A stretch of DNA of 64,000 nucleotides from Paradesulfitobacterium ferrireducens (GTDB taxonomy: Bacteria; Bacillota; Desulfitobacteriia; Desulfitobacteriales; Desulfitobacteriaceae), in assembly GCF_017310645.1 (NCBI RefSeq), contig NZ_JAFLRH010000015.1, positions 103,512-167,511 of the forward strand, written 5' to 3'. Below, in pieces: positions 43,614 to 51,291 of the stretch (its first letter is position 1; each line of letters opens with the position of its first letter). The notes beneath the pieces were generated by a model. It made no database searches and had not been told where the DNA came from. It saw only the letters and a program-made list of their open reading frames with translations. The position numbers were made by a program, and so were the translations under genes.

Positions 43614-44433
43614 CCGCGAACCCCTTTCGTGTTTTCTGGAACCACCAAAAACCAGCGGCGGCTATAGCCAGGCCCGCCAACAAAGCCAGACTTAAGGATG
43701 TCCAGTCGGGGAAGTTTCCTAAGATCAAAACCTTGCGGCTTTCTTCGATAATGAGCGTCAGCGGGTTTAACTGCAGCCAAACCCGGTATTTCTGCGGCAA
43801 CGCCGACACCGGATAGAACACGGGGGATAAGAACATGAGAATTGTTGTAAATAAACCCGTAAGCTGACCAATGTCGCGCACGTAAACCCCCAGAGACGCC
43901 AGAAACCAGCCGAAACCTATACTGGCAAAAACAAGGGGCAGCAGCACCAGCGGAAAAAGCACACTGGTCCAAGGAAATGACTGTTTAATAATCAGCTGAG
44001 CCAGGAGCAAAACTGTCATACTCACCAAGCTATAAAAGATCGCCGATCCCAGGGCCGTCCACGGGAGTATTTCGAGCGGAAAAACCACCTTTTTTACATA
44101 ATTGACATTTGCAATGATCAATCCCGGTGCCCGGTTCACGATATCAGCAAACAGAGTATGTACGATGATCCCTACAAAAAGAATAATGGCAAATTCGCCC
44201 TTACTTTCTTCCCCGCCCGCACCCCATCGAGCTTTGAACACTACGGAAAAAACAAAGGTGTAAACGACAAGCATCAGCAAAGGGTTAAAAAAAGACCAGG
44301 CTAGACCCATGACCGAGCCGCGGTAGCGGCCCAGTATTTCACGCCGGGTCATTTGCAAAATAAGCTCGCGGTTACGCCAGAAGCTTTGAAACATCGCTGC
44401 GGGTGTAGCGGAATAAACCATTCTGGAATTCAT
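43603..44433 (-). CDS. wzm: Polysaccharide ABC transporter permease (Wzm type)
   Basis: This 276-residue ABC-2-type permease has six predicted transmembrane helices and the family start REILGRYRGSVMGLAWSFFNPLLML (split: LGRYRGSVMGLAWSF). Other typical parts are IIVHTLFADIVNRAPGLIIANVNYVKKVVFP (in part NVNYVKKVVFPLEILP) and the C-terminal LNPLTLIIEESRKVLILG. It is the first gene of the leftward glycan operon and forms the channel for Wzt-driven export of an undecaprenyl-linked polymer. Confidence 0.9.
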   Translation of the reverse strand: MNSRMVYSATPAAMFQSFWRNRELILQMTRREILGRYRGSVMGLAWSFFNPLLMLVVYTFVFSVVFKARWGAGGEESKGEFAIILFVGIIVHTLFADIVNRAPGLIIANVNYVKKVVFPLEILPWTALGSAIFYSLVSMTVLLLAQLIIKQSFPWTSVLFPLVLLPLVFASIGFGWFLASLGVYVRDIGQLTGLFTTILMFLSPVFYPVSALPQKYRVWLQLNPLTLIIEESRKVLILGNFPDWTSLSLALLAGLAIAAAGFWWFQKTRKGFADVL

Positions 44434-44500
44434 AGAAACGCCCCTGTTAACGCTTTTACCACTTTATTCTTTACTTTCCGGGTCGAGTTTAAACCCCTTG

Positions 44501-44541
44501 AAAATCAAAAAAGAGCAACCCAAGTCTTTGGATTGCCCTTC
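44501..44541 (-). terminator. Intrinsic terminator of the CO operon
   Basis: On the minus strand GGGCAATCC pairs imperfectly with GGGTTGCTC around a loop and is followed by TTTTTTGATTTTC. It lies about 110 bp after the oxidoreductase stop and just before the glycan operon, separating the two transcripts. Confidence 0.7.
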
Positions 44542-44651
44542 TTTGTTTTCCTATACTTTTCAGCTTCCATTGAGATTTATCAACGCTACCTTTAAGCCTT
44601 CCACCGTGATCTTTTCCAAGATTAGAATCACCTGATATACATGTTTAATCC

Positions 44652-46103
44652 TTACGCCTTCAGTGAAATAGCCCTGCTCCGTTTCCCGCTTCCCAGCGTC
44701 TGACGCACCGGCTCCGAGAGCGCCCGACCGTATTGGATAAAGGCCGTAAGTATCCCGGCCCGCTCCGTATTTCCGACCAGGACAAATCCCTTCAAGAGCT
44801 CTCCCTGCCAGACCAAGCGCTGGTAGTTTGGGCGGCCCCAAGCGTCACGCAGGCGCAGCTCCTCAACCCGCCAAGCAGGCGAGGTAGGCGAGGTGGGCAA
44901 GATGGGCGAGGCGGGCGAACTCGGATTAAGGTCGTTCTCGCTCACGGGAGATTTCGGCGGCCGGACGATCCCAGCGGAAATCGTGCGCAGGCCAAAGAAG
45001 TCGACCGAATTCATGCCCATGGCTCCGGGATAGGTTAGATGAAGTCCGGCCATATTGGCACCGGCGATCCGTCCCTGCATGGTGGCATTGGGCCAGATCG
45101 GGTTCAGGCGCTGGGTTTGATGAAGGCGGTCCCAGGCTTCAGCCACATCTCCGGCCGCATACACATCCGGGAGATTGGTTTCCAGGCGTTCATTGACCAG
45201 GATGCCCTGACGGGTCGCCAAACCGGAATCTAAGAAGGGCTGGATGTTGGGGCGCACCCCTTTGCCCACAATCACGAGATCAGCGGGCAAAAGTTTCCCG
45301 TTACGCAAGCGTACAGCTTCTATCCGGCTGCCCCCTTTTATTTCATTCTCTGCAATTAAGTTCTCCCAAATTTTCTCTCCTGACTCCTGCTCCGTTCGGC
45401 CGAAGAATTTGTCTTGAGTTTGGCCGAACGGCGAAAGTCTCCACCGGAGACTTTCGTTCCTGAATCCTGACTCCTGAATTTCCGCTACATCCTGATGAAG
45501 CACAATCTCCAGGCCATGCCTCTCCAAATGCTCCTGTATCAGTTTGGCTGCTTCCTCATTCAGCATCTGGGACAGAATCTGACCCGAAGACACGATCAGA
45601 CTGACCTTAAGCCCCTGCTTAAGCAGAGCATAGGCAGATTTGAGGCTGACCAGGCCGCCGCCGATGATGACAGCCCGCCGCCCGGGAGCCAATCTGGCTT
45701 TGATCCGCTGCGCATCCTCCAAATTCCTCAGGGTAAAGACTCCGGGAAGCGTGGAACCGGGAACATCGAGGGGGACTGCCGAAGCCCCGGTGGCAATCAG
45801 ACATTTGTCATATGGAACTCGCTCGCCTGCAGCGGTTAAAATGACCCGCTCCGTAGGGTCAAGCCCTGTCACTGTGCAGCCATAGCGAATATTAAGGTGA
45901 AGTGCCTCCAGGGTCTCAGCCGAGCGCAAGAACAGTCCCTCTTCCGGGATGTCCCCGGCCAAATAATAGGTTGTCAGGCAGCGGGAATAGGACGGGTAAG
46001 AATCCGCCGTCAGAACGGTAATCTCAGCGCCGGAATCCTGCTCCCGGATTGCTTCGGCGGCGAAAAGGCCTGCGGCACTGTTTCCCACCACAATATATTT
46101 CAC
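44652..46103 (-). CDS. FAD/NAD(P)-dependent oxidoreductase of the CO module
   Basis: This 483-residue flavoprotein resembles the NADH:rubredoxin-type reductases found beside CooF and CooS. It has the N-terminal FAD motif (YIVVGNSAAGLFAAEAIRE), the ATGASAVPLDVPG block, the NAD motif (RAVIIGGGLVSLKSAYALL) and the second FAD motif (LPDVYAAGDVAEAWDR). CooF would pass electrons from CO oxidation to it to reduce NAD(P) or an acceptor. Two low-complexity stretches interrupt the fold: residues about 209-243, encoded by hairpin and heptamer repeats, and about 381-411, encoded by 9-bp repeats. The start is GTG 46103 behind GGGGGAG. Residue lengths suggest a normal enzyme plus these insertions. Confidence 0.82.
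   Translation of the reverse strand: MKYIVVGNSAAGLFAAEAIREQDSGAEITVLTADSYPSYSRCLTTYYLAGDIPEEGLFLRSAETLEALHLNIRYGCTVTGLDPTERVILTAAGERVPYDKCLIATGASAVPLDVPGSTLPGVFTLRNLEDAQRIKARLAPGRRAVIIGGGLVSLKSAYALLKQGLKVSLIVSSGQILSQMLNEEAAKLIQEHLERHGLEIVLHQDVAEIQESGFRNESLRWRLSPFGQTQDKFFGRTEQESGEKIWENLIAENEIKGGSRIEAVRLRNGKLLPADLVIVGKGVRPNIQPFLDSGLATRQGILVNERLETNLPDVYAAGDVAEAWDRLHQTQRLNPIWPNATMQGRIAGANMAGLHLTYPGAMGMNSVDFFGLRTISAGIVRPPKSPVSENDLNPSSPASPILPTSPTSPAWRVEELRLRDAWGRPNYQRLVWQGELLKGFVLVGNTERAGILTAFIQYGRALSEPVRQTLGSGKRSRAISLKA
44878..44922. repeat. Five 9-bp tandem repeats inside the oxidoreductase gene
   Basis: GGCGAGGTA, GGCGAGGTG, GGCAAGATG, GGCGAGGCG and GGCGAACTC run in frame and encode a Ser/Pro-rich stretch (SSPASPILPTSPTSP) between the catalytic region and the C-terminal domain. 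Confidence 0.75.
45375..45480. repeat. Intergenic-type hairpin and heptamer element inside a coding frame
   Basis: Heptamers (CTCCTGACTCCTG) are followed by two perfect inverted pairs, CGTTCGGCC/GGCCGAACG (45393-45401, 45422-45430) and CGAAAGTCTCC/GGAGACTTTCG (45432-45442, 45446-45456), then more heptamers (TTCCTGAATCCTGACTCC). The whole block is translated as about 35 residues (ESGFRN to EQESGEK) inside the oxidoreductase. Confidence 0.85.
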
Positions 46104-46121
46104 CAGCGACTCCCCCTATCC

Positions 46122-46161
46122 TTAGTTCCTTAGTTCCTTAGTTCCTTAGTTCCTTAGTTCT
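46122..46161. repeat. Five 8-bp tandem repeats TTAGTTCC
   Basis: TTAGTTCC repeats five times (last unit TTAGTTCT) between the CooS stop and the oxidoreductase start, in the latter's leader. Confidence 0.9.
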
Positions 46162-46196
46162 TTTATGACATCTAAAACAGTACCCGGCTCTAGCCC

Positions 46197-48104
46197 TTAA
46201 TTTGTTAGCCCCAGTGCCTGGCGTTTCGCGCGGATATCCGCGATCAAGCCCTGGGCTGCCTGGACGGGATCAGTCTCGACGTAGAATTTTCCGCCAATCA
46301 CGCCGGTAAGCCCGTCAGTGAGAAGTTCGGTCACTTGTTTACTCCCTAACACCGGAGGAACTACCCCAAGGTGAGTGGTGATGCCCATGGCTACGGCCCA
46401 GGTTCCGATGCTCAAGGCCTTTTCGTGCTGGGGTTCAGGGGCGCTGGCTGCGACAGGAAGCGCAGACGTGTCTGCGCCAAGATAAGCGGCAATGGCCGTG
46501 ACCAAGTCCCCAATGCGGGAATTGTCGACACAGCTTCCCATATGGAGAACCGGCGGCAACGGCGCTCCCAGGCCGGCAGCCTGCCCGACAGCGCTGAGAA
46601 CCGCTTTCAGGGTTGGCCCCGCATATTGCCCGGTGCCTTCCGAGTTCATGAGCCCGGCTTTGGCCAAGGCGTGAGCCGAACAGCCTGTGGCCACGACCAG
46701 GACATTATTCTTTAACAGTTCCTTAACCATTTCCACATGGAAAATATCCTGCGTCACCTTCACATTATTGCAGCCGACTGTTGCCACCACTCCGAGAATG
46801 TTGCCGTTGGCGATATTGTCCACGAGCGGCTTTAAGGGCTGCTCCGCATCAAGCTGGGCCAGCGCGCCGGTGATCGCTTCCACACTGAAGCCTGCCATAA
46901 TCGTGCTCCGGTGATCCGGAATCCGGACTTTGCGCGGGTCGCGCTTGGCATACGCTGCGATTGCTTTGCGCACGATTTCCTGCGCCGCCTCATCAGCCCG
47001 CTCCAGCGAGAAGGGAATGTGAGTCGCCCCCGGGATTTTGACAATAGGCATGGTTGTAATCAATTCCGTATGATAACAGGAAGCGACTTGGGCCAGAGAC
47101 GGCATGATGCACTGCACATCCACCACCATCGCATCCACCGCCCCGGTCACTAAGGCCAGCTCCTGCGCCAGGTAATTGGTAGCCAGCGGAACCCCTTGGC
47201 GCATCAGGACTTCATTCCCCGTGCAGCAGACTCCGGCTACCTGAATCCCCTTGGCCCCGACAGCCTCAGCCTCCCCTGCCAAAGCCTTGGCCCAGTGGAC
47301 GATTTTCTCCGAAAGCAAAGGAACGTGTCCGTGGACAATCAGGTTCACATAATCGGCTTTCAATACCCCTAAATTAGCCTCCGTCACCACCGGGGCCGGA
47401 GTGCCGAATAAAATGTCCTGCATATCCGTAGCCAGCTTAAGGCCCGCATACCCGTCAACCAATCCCTGTTTGGCGGCAGCCAGCAGAAGATTGACCGGGT
47501 CGGCATCCATACCCATGGTCGTTTGGTGCAGTGCTTCCCGGATTTCCCGGTCCGGGTTGCGCGGGAGAATACCCAGGCTTTCCCAGACAGCCAGGCGTTC
47601 CTTGGGAGCATGGGCCGTCAGCCATTGCATTGGCTTACGGCTGTGGTTTCCCATATCGGCATACGCTACCTTTACCACTTCCAAGGCCAAGGCATTCAAA
47701 TCCTCGCCCGTTGCATCCAGGCCCAGCCCGGATGCGATGGCGCGCAGTTTATGTTCATCCGCAATCGGATAGTTAATCTTCCCTTGGGCGGCAAGCTCCA
47801 AGGCCTCCACTGCATCATAGGCGTGGTCGACATGGGCTGAGGCCCCGGCAGCGACCTGGCGCAGCAGGTTGCGCGCCACAATCACATCGGCGGTTGCCCC
47901 ACAGATTCCCCTGCTCGGCCCTTGCCCAAAGGGATCAATCCGGCACGGCCCCTGAATACAATGGCGGCAGCAAATGCCCAGGCTGCCGAAGCCGCATTGC
48001 GGCTGCTGCGCTTCATAACGGTCCCACACCGTTTCAATGCCGTCGGCGGCAGCCTTTTTCAGCATATCTAAAGCTGCCGGATCAATGCTCTGTGTTTTAA
48101 GCAT
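46197..48104 (-). CDS. cooS: Anaerobic carbon-monoxide dehydrogenase catalytic subunit
   Basis: This 635-residue Ni-Fe CO dehydrogenase oxidises CO to CO2. Its N-terminal cysteines for the D and B clusters are visible in CGFGSLGICCRHCIQGPC. C-cluster ligands follow: His in NLIVHGHVP, and Cys in GVCCTGNEVL, ATVGCNNVKV, VVATGCSAHAL and LHMGSCVDNSR. Length is normal for CooS. It starts 8 nt inside the cooF gene, so the two are coupled. Electrons go to CooF. No accessory CooC, CooJ or hydrogenase genes are in the window. The consensus CooA site upstream indicates CO induction. Confidence 0.95.
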   Translation of the reverse strand: MLKTQSIDPAALDMLKKAAADGIETVWDRYEAQQPQCGFGSLGICCRHCIQGPCRIDPFGQGPSRGICGATADVIVARNLLRQVAAGASAHVDHAYDAVEALELAAQGKINYPIADEHKLRAIASGLGLDATGEDLNALALEVVKVAYADMGNHSRKPMQWLTAHAPKERLAVWESLGILPRNPDREIREALHQTTMGMDADPVNLLLAAAKQGLVDGYAGLKLATDMQDILFGTPAPVVTEANLGVLKADYVNLIVHGHVPLLSEKIVHWAKALAGEAEAVGAKGIQVAGVCCTGNEVLMRQGVPLATNYLAQELALVTGAVDAMVVDVQCIMPSLAQVASCYHTELITTMPIVKIPGATHIPFSLERADEAAQEIVRKAIAAYAKRDPRKVRIPDHRSTIMAGFSVEAITGALAQLDAEQPLKPLVDNIANGNILGVVATVGCNNVKVTQDIFHVEMVKELLKNNVLVVATGCSAHALAKAGLMNSEGTGQYAGPTLKAVLSAVGQAAGLGAPLPPVLHMGSCVDNSRIGDLVTAIAAYLGADTSALPVAASAPEPQHEKALSIGTWAVAMGITTHLGVVPPVLGSKQVTELLTDGLTGVIGGKFYVETDPVQAAQGLIADIRAKRQALGLTN

Positions 48105-48597
48105 GAGAATTCCCCTCCTTCACCTGTTCAACCCAGGAACGGCGGCCTGCCGCTGCAAAGCGGTCGACCTCCACCCATTGCAAAGCCTTGGTCGGGCAAG
48201 CTGCGACACAAGCCGGATTATAATCCAATTCCCGGCAGCGGTCGCATTTTAGCGCTTGGTGGGCCGGACTTTCGCCAATCGCCCCAAAGGGACAGACCAT
48301 GACACACATCCAGCAGCCCACACATTTTTCCGCATTCACTTGGACCAGCCCGGTGGCAGGCTCACGGTGCATCGCTCCGGCCATGCAGGCGTGAACACAA
48401 GGCATATCCGAGCACTGGCGGCACTGCAGCGGAAAGTTTACGGTCCCATCCGTTTCCACGAAGACGCGTTTGCGGGGGCTCTGAGCTTCCAGTACAGCGC
48501 CAAACAGCGTCTTGCTCTGCGAATGGGCCACAGCGCAGGCCACCTCGCAGCTTTTGCAGCCCACACAATTCTCCGAGCGTACGAGCAGTTGTTTCAC
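48097..48597 (-). CDS. cooF: CooF-like four-cluster ferredoxin
   Basis: This 166-residue iron-sulfur protein has four Cys groups: CVGCKSCEVAC, CRQCSDMPCVHAC, CVGCWMCVMVC and CDRCRELDYNPACVAAC. It would carry electrons from CooS to the downstream flavoprotein. The family also includes HycB-type and formate-dehydrogenase electron subunits, but the overlap with cooS makes CooF the right call. The GTG start at 48597 has GGAGGGAG in front. It is the first gene of the operon behind the CooA-type site. Confidence 0.93.
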   Translation of the reverse strand: MKQLLVRSENCVGCKSCEVACAVAHSQSKTLFGAVLEAQSPRKRVFVETDGTVNFPLQCRQCSDMPCVHACMAGAMHREPATGLVQVNAEKCVGCWMCVMVCPFGAIGESPAHQALKCDRCRELDYNPACVAACPTKALQWVEVDRFAAAGRRSWVEQVKEGNSHA

Positions 48598-48642
48598 GTT
48601 CTCCCTCCTCTTTCAGCGTAAGTGTAAATAAACAAAATCAGC

Positions 48643-48695
48643 TGATCCTATAATATTACAAGATTCAGAAAAATACTGTCGGCTTTCCGACAGTA
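48643..48695 (-). promoter_or_regulatory. CooA-type operator and cooF promoter
   Basis: TACTGTCGGCTTTCCGACAGTA (48674-48695) is a 9-bp perfect inverted repeat around CTTT. Its core TGTCG-N6-CGACA is the known CooA consensus. On the minus strand a -10 box TATTAT (48655-48650) places the start near 48643, so the site centre is at about -41.5, the class II position where CooA overlaps the -35 region. The -35 hexamer itself is then not needed. The site stands between the cooF start and the regulator stop. Confidence 0.8.
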
Positions 48696-48736
48696 CTCAA
48701 ATTATAAGCTAACAATAGATTAGCCCCAGAGTGATG

Positions 48737-49396
48737 TTAAGGATTTAGTTTCTCCCGTAACCGATCTAGGTTCAGAATGACCACCTGCCCCCGCTGGAGG
48801 GCCAGAATGCCTTGGCGCTCCCAATGGCGCAAAATCTCATTCACGGTCTGGCGGGTAGTTCCGCTAAGAGAGGCTAATTCTTCGTGTGTAAGCCGAACGC
48901 AATAATTATCGCCAGAGGAAGAGCGCTGGGCCATTCGCAAAAAGACGCGCGCCAGGCGAGGTGCAGCTTCGCGGAAGGCCAAATCAACAATGAGATCGTT
49001 AGTAATCCGTAAAATTTGCCCCAGAACGCGAATTAGCCGCCGCGCTAATTCCGGAGATTCTTCCATCATCCAGCGAAATTCCGCCATGCTGATATAAAGC
49101 ACTTCGGTTTCTTCCAGAGCGGTGGCCAAAGCCAAGGAGTGCTCGCTGTATACTTGGCCGGCTGCAAGGATCGCCACCGTAAACTCTTTCCCGTCTTCTG
49201 AATAATAGGAGATTTTTACTTTACCTGAGCAAACAAAGAAGATCACATCCGGACAGGATGCAGGAAATTGTAAAAGCTGACGCTTAGCGAAACGCTCACG
49301 TATAAACCTTGGTTTCCAGGATTCGAGCAGAGGATCAGGCAAATCCTTAAATAACGGAAATAATCCAAGGTCGGGAAAACCCGGTTGACTTGACAC
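48737..49396 (-). CDS. cooA: Crp/Fnr-family regulator, probable CO sensor CooA
   Basis: This 219-residue CRP-family activator has an N-terminal sensor beta-barrel, a long dimer helix and a winged helix with the recognition helix in LASLSGTTRQTVNEILRHW. In haem-based CooA the CO-switched ligand is His77 in a GDMFCMHSG context; here the aligned segment is AGQVYSEHSLA with His86 kept but the neighbouring Cys75 replaced by Ser, as in some other CooA proteins that use a different ligand. Its position upstream of cooFS and the CooA box support CO sensing. The GTG at 49396 is the most likely start. Confidence 0.78.
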   Translation of the reverse strand: MSSQPGFPDLGLFPLFKDLPDPLLESWKPRFIRERFAKRQLLQFPASCPDVIFFVCSGKVKISYYSEDGKEFTVAILAAGQVYSEHSLALATALEETEVLYISMAEFRWMMEESPELARRLIRVLGQILRITNDLIVDLAFREAAPRLARVFLRMAQRSSSGDNYCVRLTHEELASLSGTTRQTVNEILRHWERQGILALQRGQVVILNLDRLREKLNP

Positions 49397-49474
49397 CCTA
49401 CCACATCCCTTCCGTACACTGAGTCCTCAAGCTTATCCGTTAACAGAACAGTCCTAGGATAAGATTCATGATAA

Positions 49475-49577
49475 GAGCAATTAACGCCAGAAACCCGGCC
49501 ACTTTGATGTGACCGGGTTTCGTTGTAATTTGTCGAAACCTGAGGGGGTCAGACCCCGGGGGAGCGCAGCTCCCTCG
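49475..49577. repeat. Composite repeat, copy 1 (type 1)
   Basis: It has the type-1 hairpin GAAACCCGG/CCGGGTTTC (49491-49499, 49514-49522), the linker TTGTCGAAACCTGA and the core GGGGTCAGACCCC followed by GGGAGC/GCTCCC. It lies immediately 3' of the brnA stop. Confidence 0.9.
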
Positions 49578-49594
49578 ACCTGTCACCGCAAATT

Positions 49595-49888
49595 TTAAAT
49601 CCCTGACCCCGGATTCTTAATTTTTTCTGTAATCCACAAACGAATCAATGTCTGATATGGCAATCCTTTCTGACCAGCGATCTTTTTTACAGCATCAATC
49701 TGACTTGGTTCCAAACGCAATGTGACTGGCTTTTTAAGTTCCCTTTTGCTTAAGATTTCATCTTCTAATTCCTTAGAAAGCTCAATCTCTAGCGGCTCAA
49801 AGTCCTCAATAAACTCTGTACTGTCGTGTTCATCCCAAAAAAGGGCTTCTTCTTCTTCAGTGTTAAATATGGGTACTTTTTTTGTCAT
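49595..49888 (-). CDS. brnA: BrnA-like/CopG antitoxin
   Basis: This 97-residue protein has an acidic N-terminus (FNTEEEEALFWDEHDSTEF) and a C-terminal ribbon-helix-helix (KPVTLRLEPSQIDAVKKIAG, then LPYQTLIRLWITEKI). It is the antitoxin-type partner of the BrnT-like gene just upstream, starting in its stop region (TAGGATG). BrnA proteins bind BrnT and the operon promoter. The final residues, NPGSGI, are encoded by sequence related to the core of the composite repeat. I moved the start from 49909 to ATG 49888. Confidence 0.78.
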   Translation of the reverse strand: MTKKVPIFNTEEEEALFWDEHDSTEFIEDFEPLEIELSKELEDEILSKRELKKPVTLRLEPSQIDAVKKIAGQKGLPYQTLIRLWITEKIKNPGSGI

Positions 49889-49889
49889 C

Positions 49890-50168
49890 CTACCATACCC
49901 CCTTTTCACGCAGATAATATCGTTTCTCCGAATTGCTCATGTCCCTTGCTGTGATTACCCGAACAACACCATCTTGCTTAAGCGCAGCAACTACAAATAG
50001 ATATCGCCCTGGGTCAGTCACACCATACACTAGCAAACGCCCATCCCTGCCCTTGCGTAACAAAGCATCAAGAAACGCTTCTTCAGCTTCATCGGTCGTG
50101 ACATTATGCCTGGCAATATGATCTGTATTAGCATCGTTTCAGTCAAATCTATTAATTTTCAAAGCCAT
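49890..50168 (-). pseudogene. brnT: brnT-like toxin gene with an early stop
   Basis: The frame from ATG 50168 reads MALKINRFD, then TGA, then NDANTDHIARHNVTTDEAEE and on to a normal stop. BrnT-family ribonuclease toxins have a Trp-containing start such as RFxWDxxN before HIARHxVT, so the TGA at 50141-50139 most likely replaces a TGG codon. The rest of the gene is intact (VYGVTDPGRYLFVVAAL, RVITARDMSNSEKRYY). The toxin therefore looks inactivated by one base change, while its antitoxin remains. Restart within the gene is possible but unlikely. Confidence 0.8.
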
Positions 50169-50251
50169 CACCTAGTGTTAATATATTCTCCAGTATTTAC
50201 AATGTCAATACATTGTTGATTATATTTTAAGTTTTTTCAAAAATGATAAGG

Positions 50252-50290
50252 GCAATTAACGCCAGAAACCCGGCCACTTTGATGTTGATG
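50252..50290. repeat. Composite repeat, copy 2 (5' fragment)
   Basis: Only the left end of a type-1 unit remains: GGCAATTAACGCCAGAAACC and CGGCCACTTTGATG. The hairpin's right arm, linker and core are missing. Confidence 0.75.
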
Positions 50291-50379
50291 TGATATGCTG
50301 CCAATGATAAAGAAGCCATCTCCTTGTTTAGGCTTACAAGGGATGGCTTTTCTACTTATAGCGAACTAATAAATTGATC

Positions 50380-50502
50380 TTAGAATATTACGCCAAGCGC
50401 AATAAGAATCAAAATAGCAATGGCAATAATACCTACACCAACGCCCCTACCAACCGGGGCAATAGGGGGACACCCTGCTCCAACGAAACCCATTCCGTAC
50501 AA
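50380..50502 (-). CDS. YjcZ-like small membrane protein
   Basis: This 40-residue protein starts LYGMGFVGAGCPPIAP and continues with a Gly/Ile-rich transmembrane segment (VGIIAIAILILIALGVIF). YjcZ-like proteins of spore formers have the same glycine-rich start and hydrophobic end, and their role is unclear. The start is a TTG behind AAAGGAGG. A closely similar gene lies 22 bp upstream. Confidence 0.78.
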   Translation of the reverse strand: MYGMGFVGAGCPPIAPVGRGVGVGIIAIAILILIALGVIF

Positions 50503-50523
50503 AATTTTTTCCTCCTTTCGAAT

Positions 50524-50637
50524 TTAGAATACGATACCCATTGCGATAAGCAGAAGAATGATAACTACTACAATCGCGATGCCTGCCATAGAGCGAGGGA
50601 AACCGTCTACAACGCCAGTACCAAACGCCATCTGCAT
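50524..50637 (-). CDS. YjcZ-like small membrane protein
   Basis: This 37-residue protein (MQMAFGTGVVDGFPRSM then AGIAIVVVIILLLIAMGIVF) shares the C-terminal transmembrane pattern, ending in G-I/V-F, with the neighbour at 50380, so the two are paralogs. AAAAGGAGGAT precedes the ATG. Both are absent from longer-ORF searches. Confidence 0.72.
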   Translation of the reverse strand: MQMAFGTGVVDGFPRSMAGIAIVVVIILLLIAMGIVF

Positions 50638-50775
50638 ATCCTCCTTTTCCAGAGATAGTACATGATATGCTTTGTCTAACGAAATTGTTAAAAATTGGTA
50701 TGATTTGATTCACCGATGGAATTGGGCAAAACAAGGATAGAGCAGAGCCGGGCATAAGCGCCTAACTCTTAATAG

Positions 50776-50895
50776 CTAAAACCGCCGCCGGAATACAAAT
50801 GGATTAAAAAACGGAAAGAAGAACGGAAAAAAGAACGGGAAAAAGAAAGGGCTAAAAAACGGACTAAAAAAGGGAGAACGTCTGAAACCAACCAT
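50776..50895 (-). CDS. Phe/Pro-rich small protein
   Basis: This 39-residue protein is built from repeats of PFFSPFF and PFFFPFF between basic ends (MVGFRRS and FVFRRRF). I do not recognise a family. The frame is open to 51036, but the ATG at 50895 has a strong AAAGGAGGAT site and begins where the repeat protein begins. It lies beside two YjcZ-like genes, which suggests a small envelope or spore-related protein, but this is only position. Confidence 0.6.
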   Translation of the reverse strand: MVGFRRSPFFSPFFSPFFFPFFFPFFFPFFNPFVFRRRF

Positions 50896-51170
50896 AATGT
50901 CTATCCTCCTTTCGCGCAATGGAATATGGTAATATTTGGTGTTACTATAGAGTATGTAACTAGTCCTAAAAGGTGCAAAGCGAGATGACAAACCCTTCAA
51001 TGAGCTAACACAAGTTTTCCAAGTGGTCAGGATCACTCAAAAAGAAACGCATTCTAAAGAACTATCAGGAGACCCTTGCTAAAGTGTGGCTTACCGATTT
51101 GTCCAAAGCGATTCCTATTCCCCCATAACGGACTTTCACCGTCAAGTTAATCGCCATGCGCGGCGCACAT
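50896..51170. other. Gap without a gene
   Basis: I see no gene or strong structure here. The AT-rich stretch near 50930-50960 should hold the promoter of the Phe/Pro-rich gene. Confidence 0.4.
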
Positions 51171-51283
51171 GGAAAGAGAGCCGACCCGCCCGAAGGCGAA
51201 CCGGCTCTCTTTGTGTGATTTTGCTGAATCGTGAGGGGGTCAATCTTGAGACCCCGGGGGAGATTCCGGAGGCAGCTCCCTCT
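51171..51283. repeat. Composite repeat, copy 3 (type 2)
   Basis: The type-2 hairpin has arms AAAGAGAGCCG (51173-51183) and CGGCTCTCTTT (51202-51212), followed by the linker TGCTGAATCGTGA and the core, here interrupted as GGGGGTCAATCTTGAGACCCC. It ends 8 bp before the stop of the HEPN gene. Confidence 0.88.
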
Positions 51284-51291
51284 TGCCCACT

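Noticed and set aside
46197..48104. Acetyl-CoA synthase-linked CO dehydrogenase
   Set aside because: No acetyl-CoA synthase or corrinoid protein genes are nearby; the CooF and flavoprotein partners show a stand-alone CooS.
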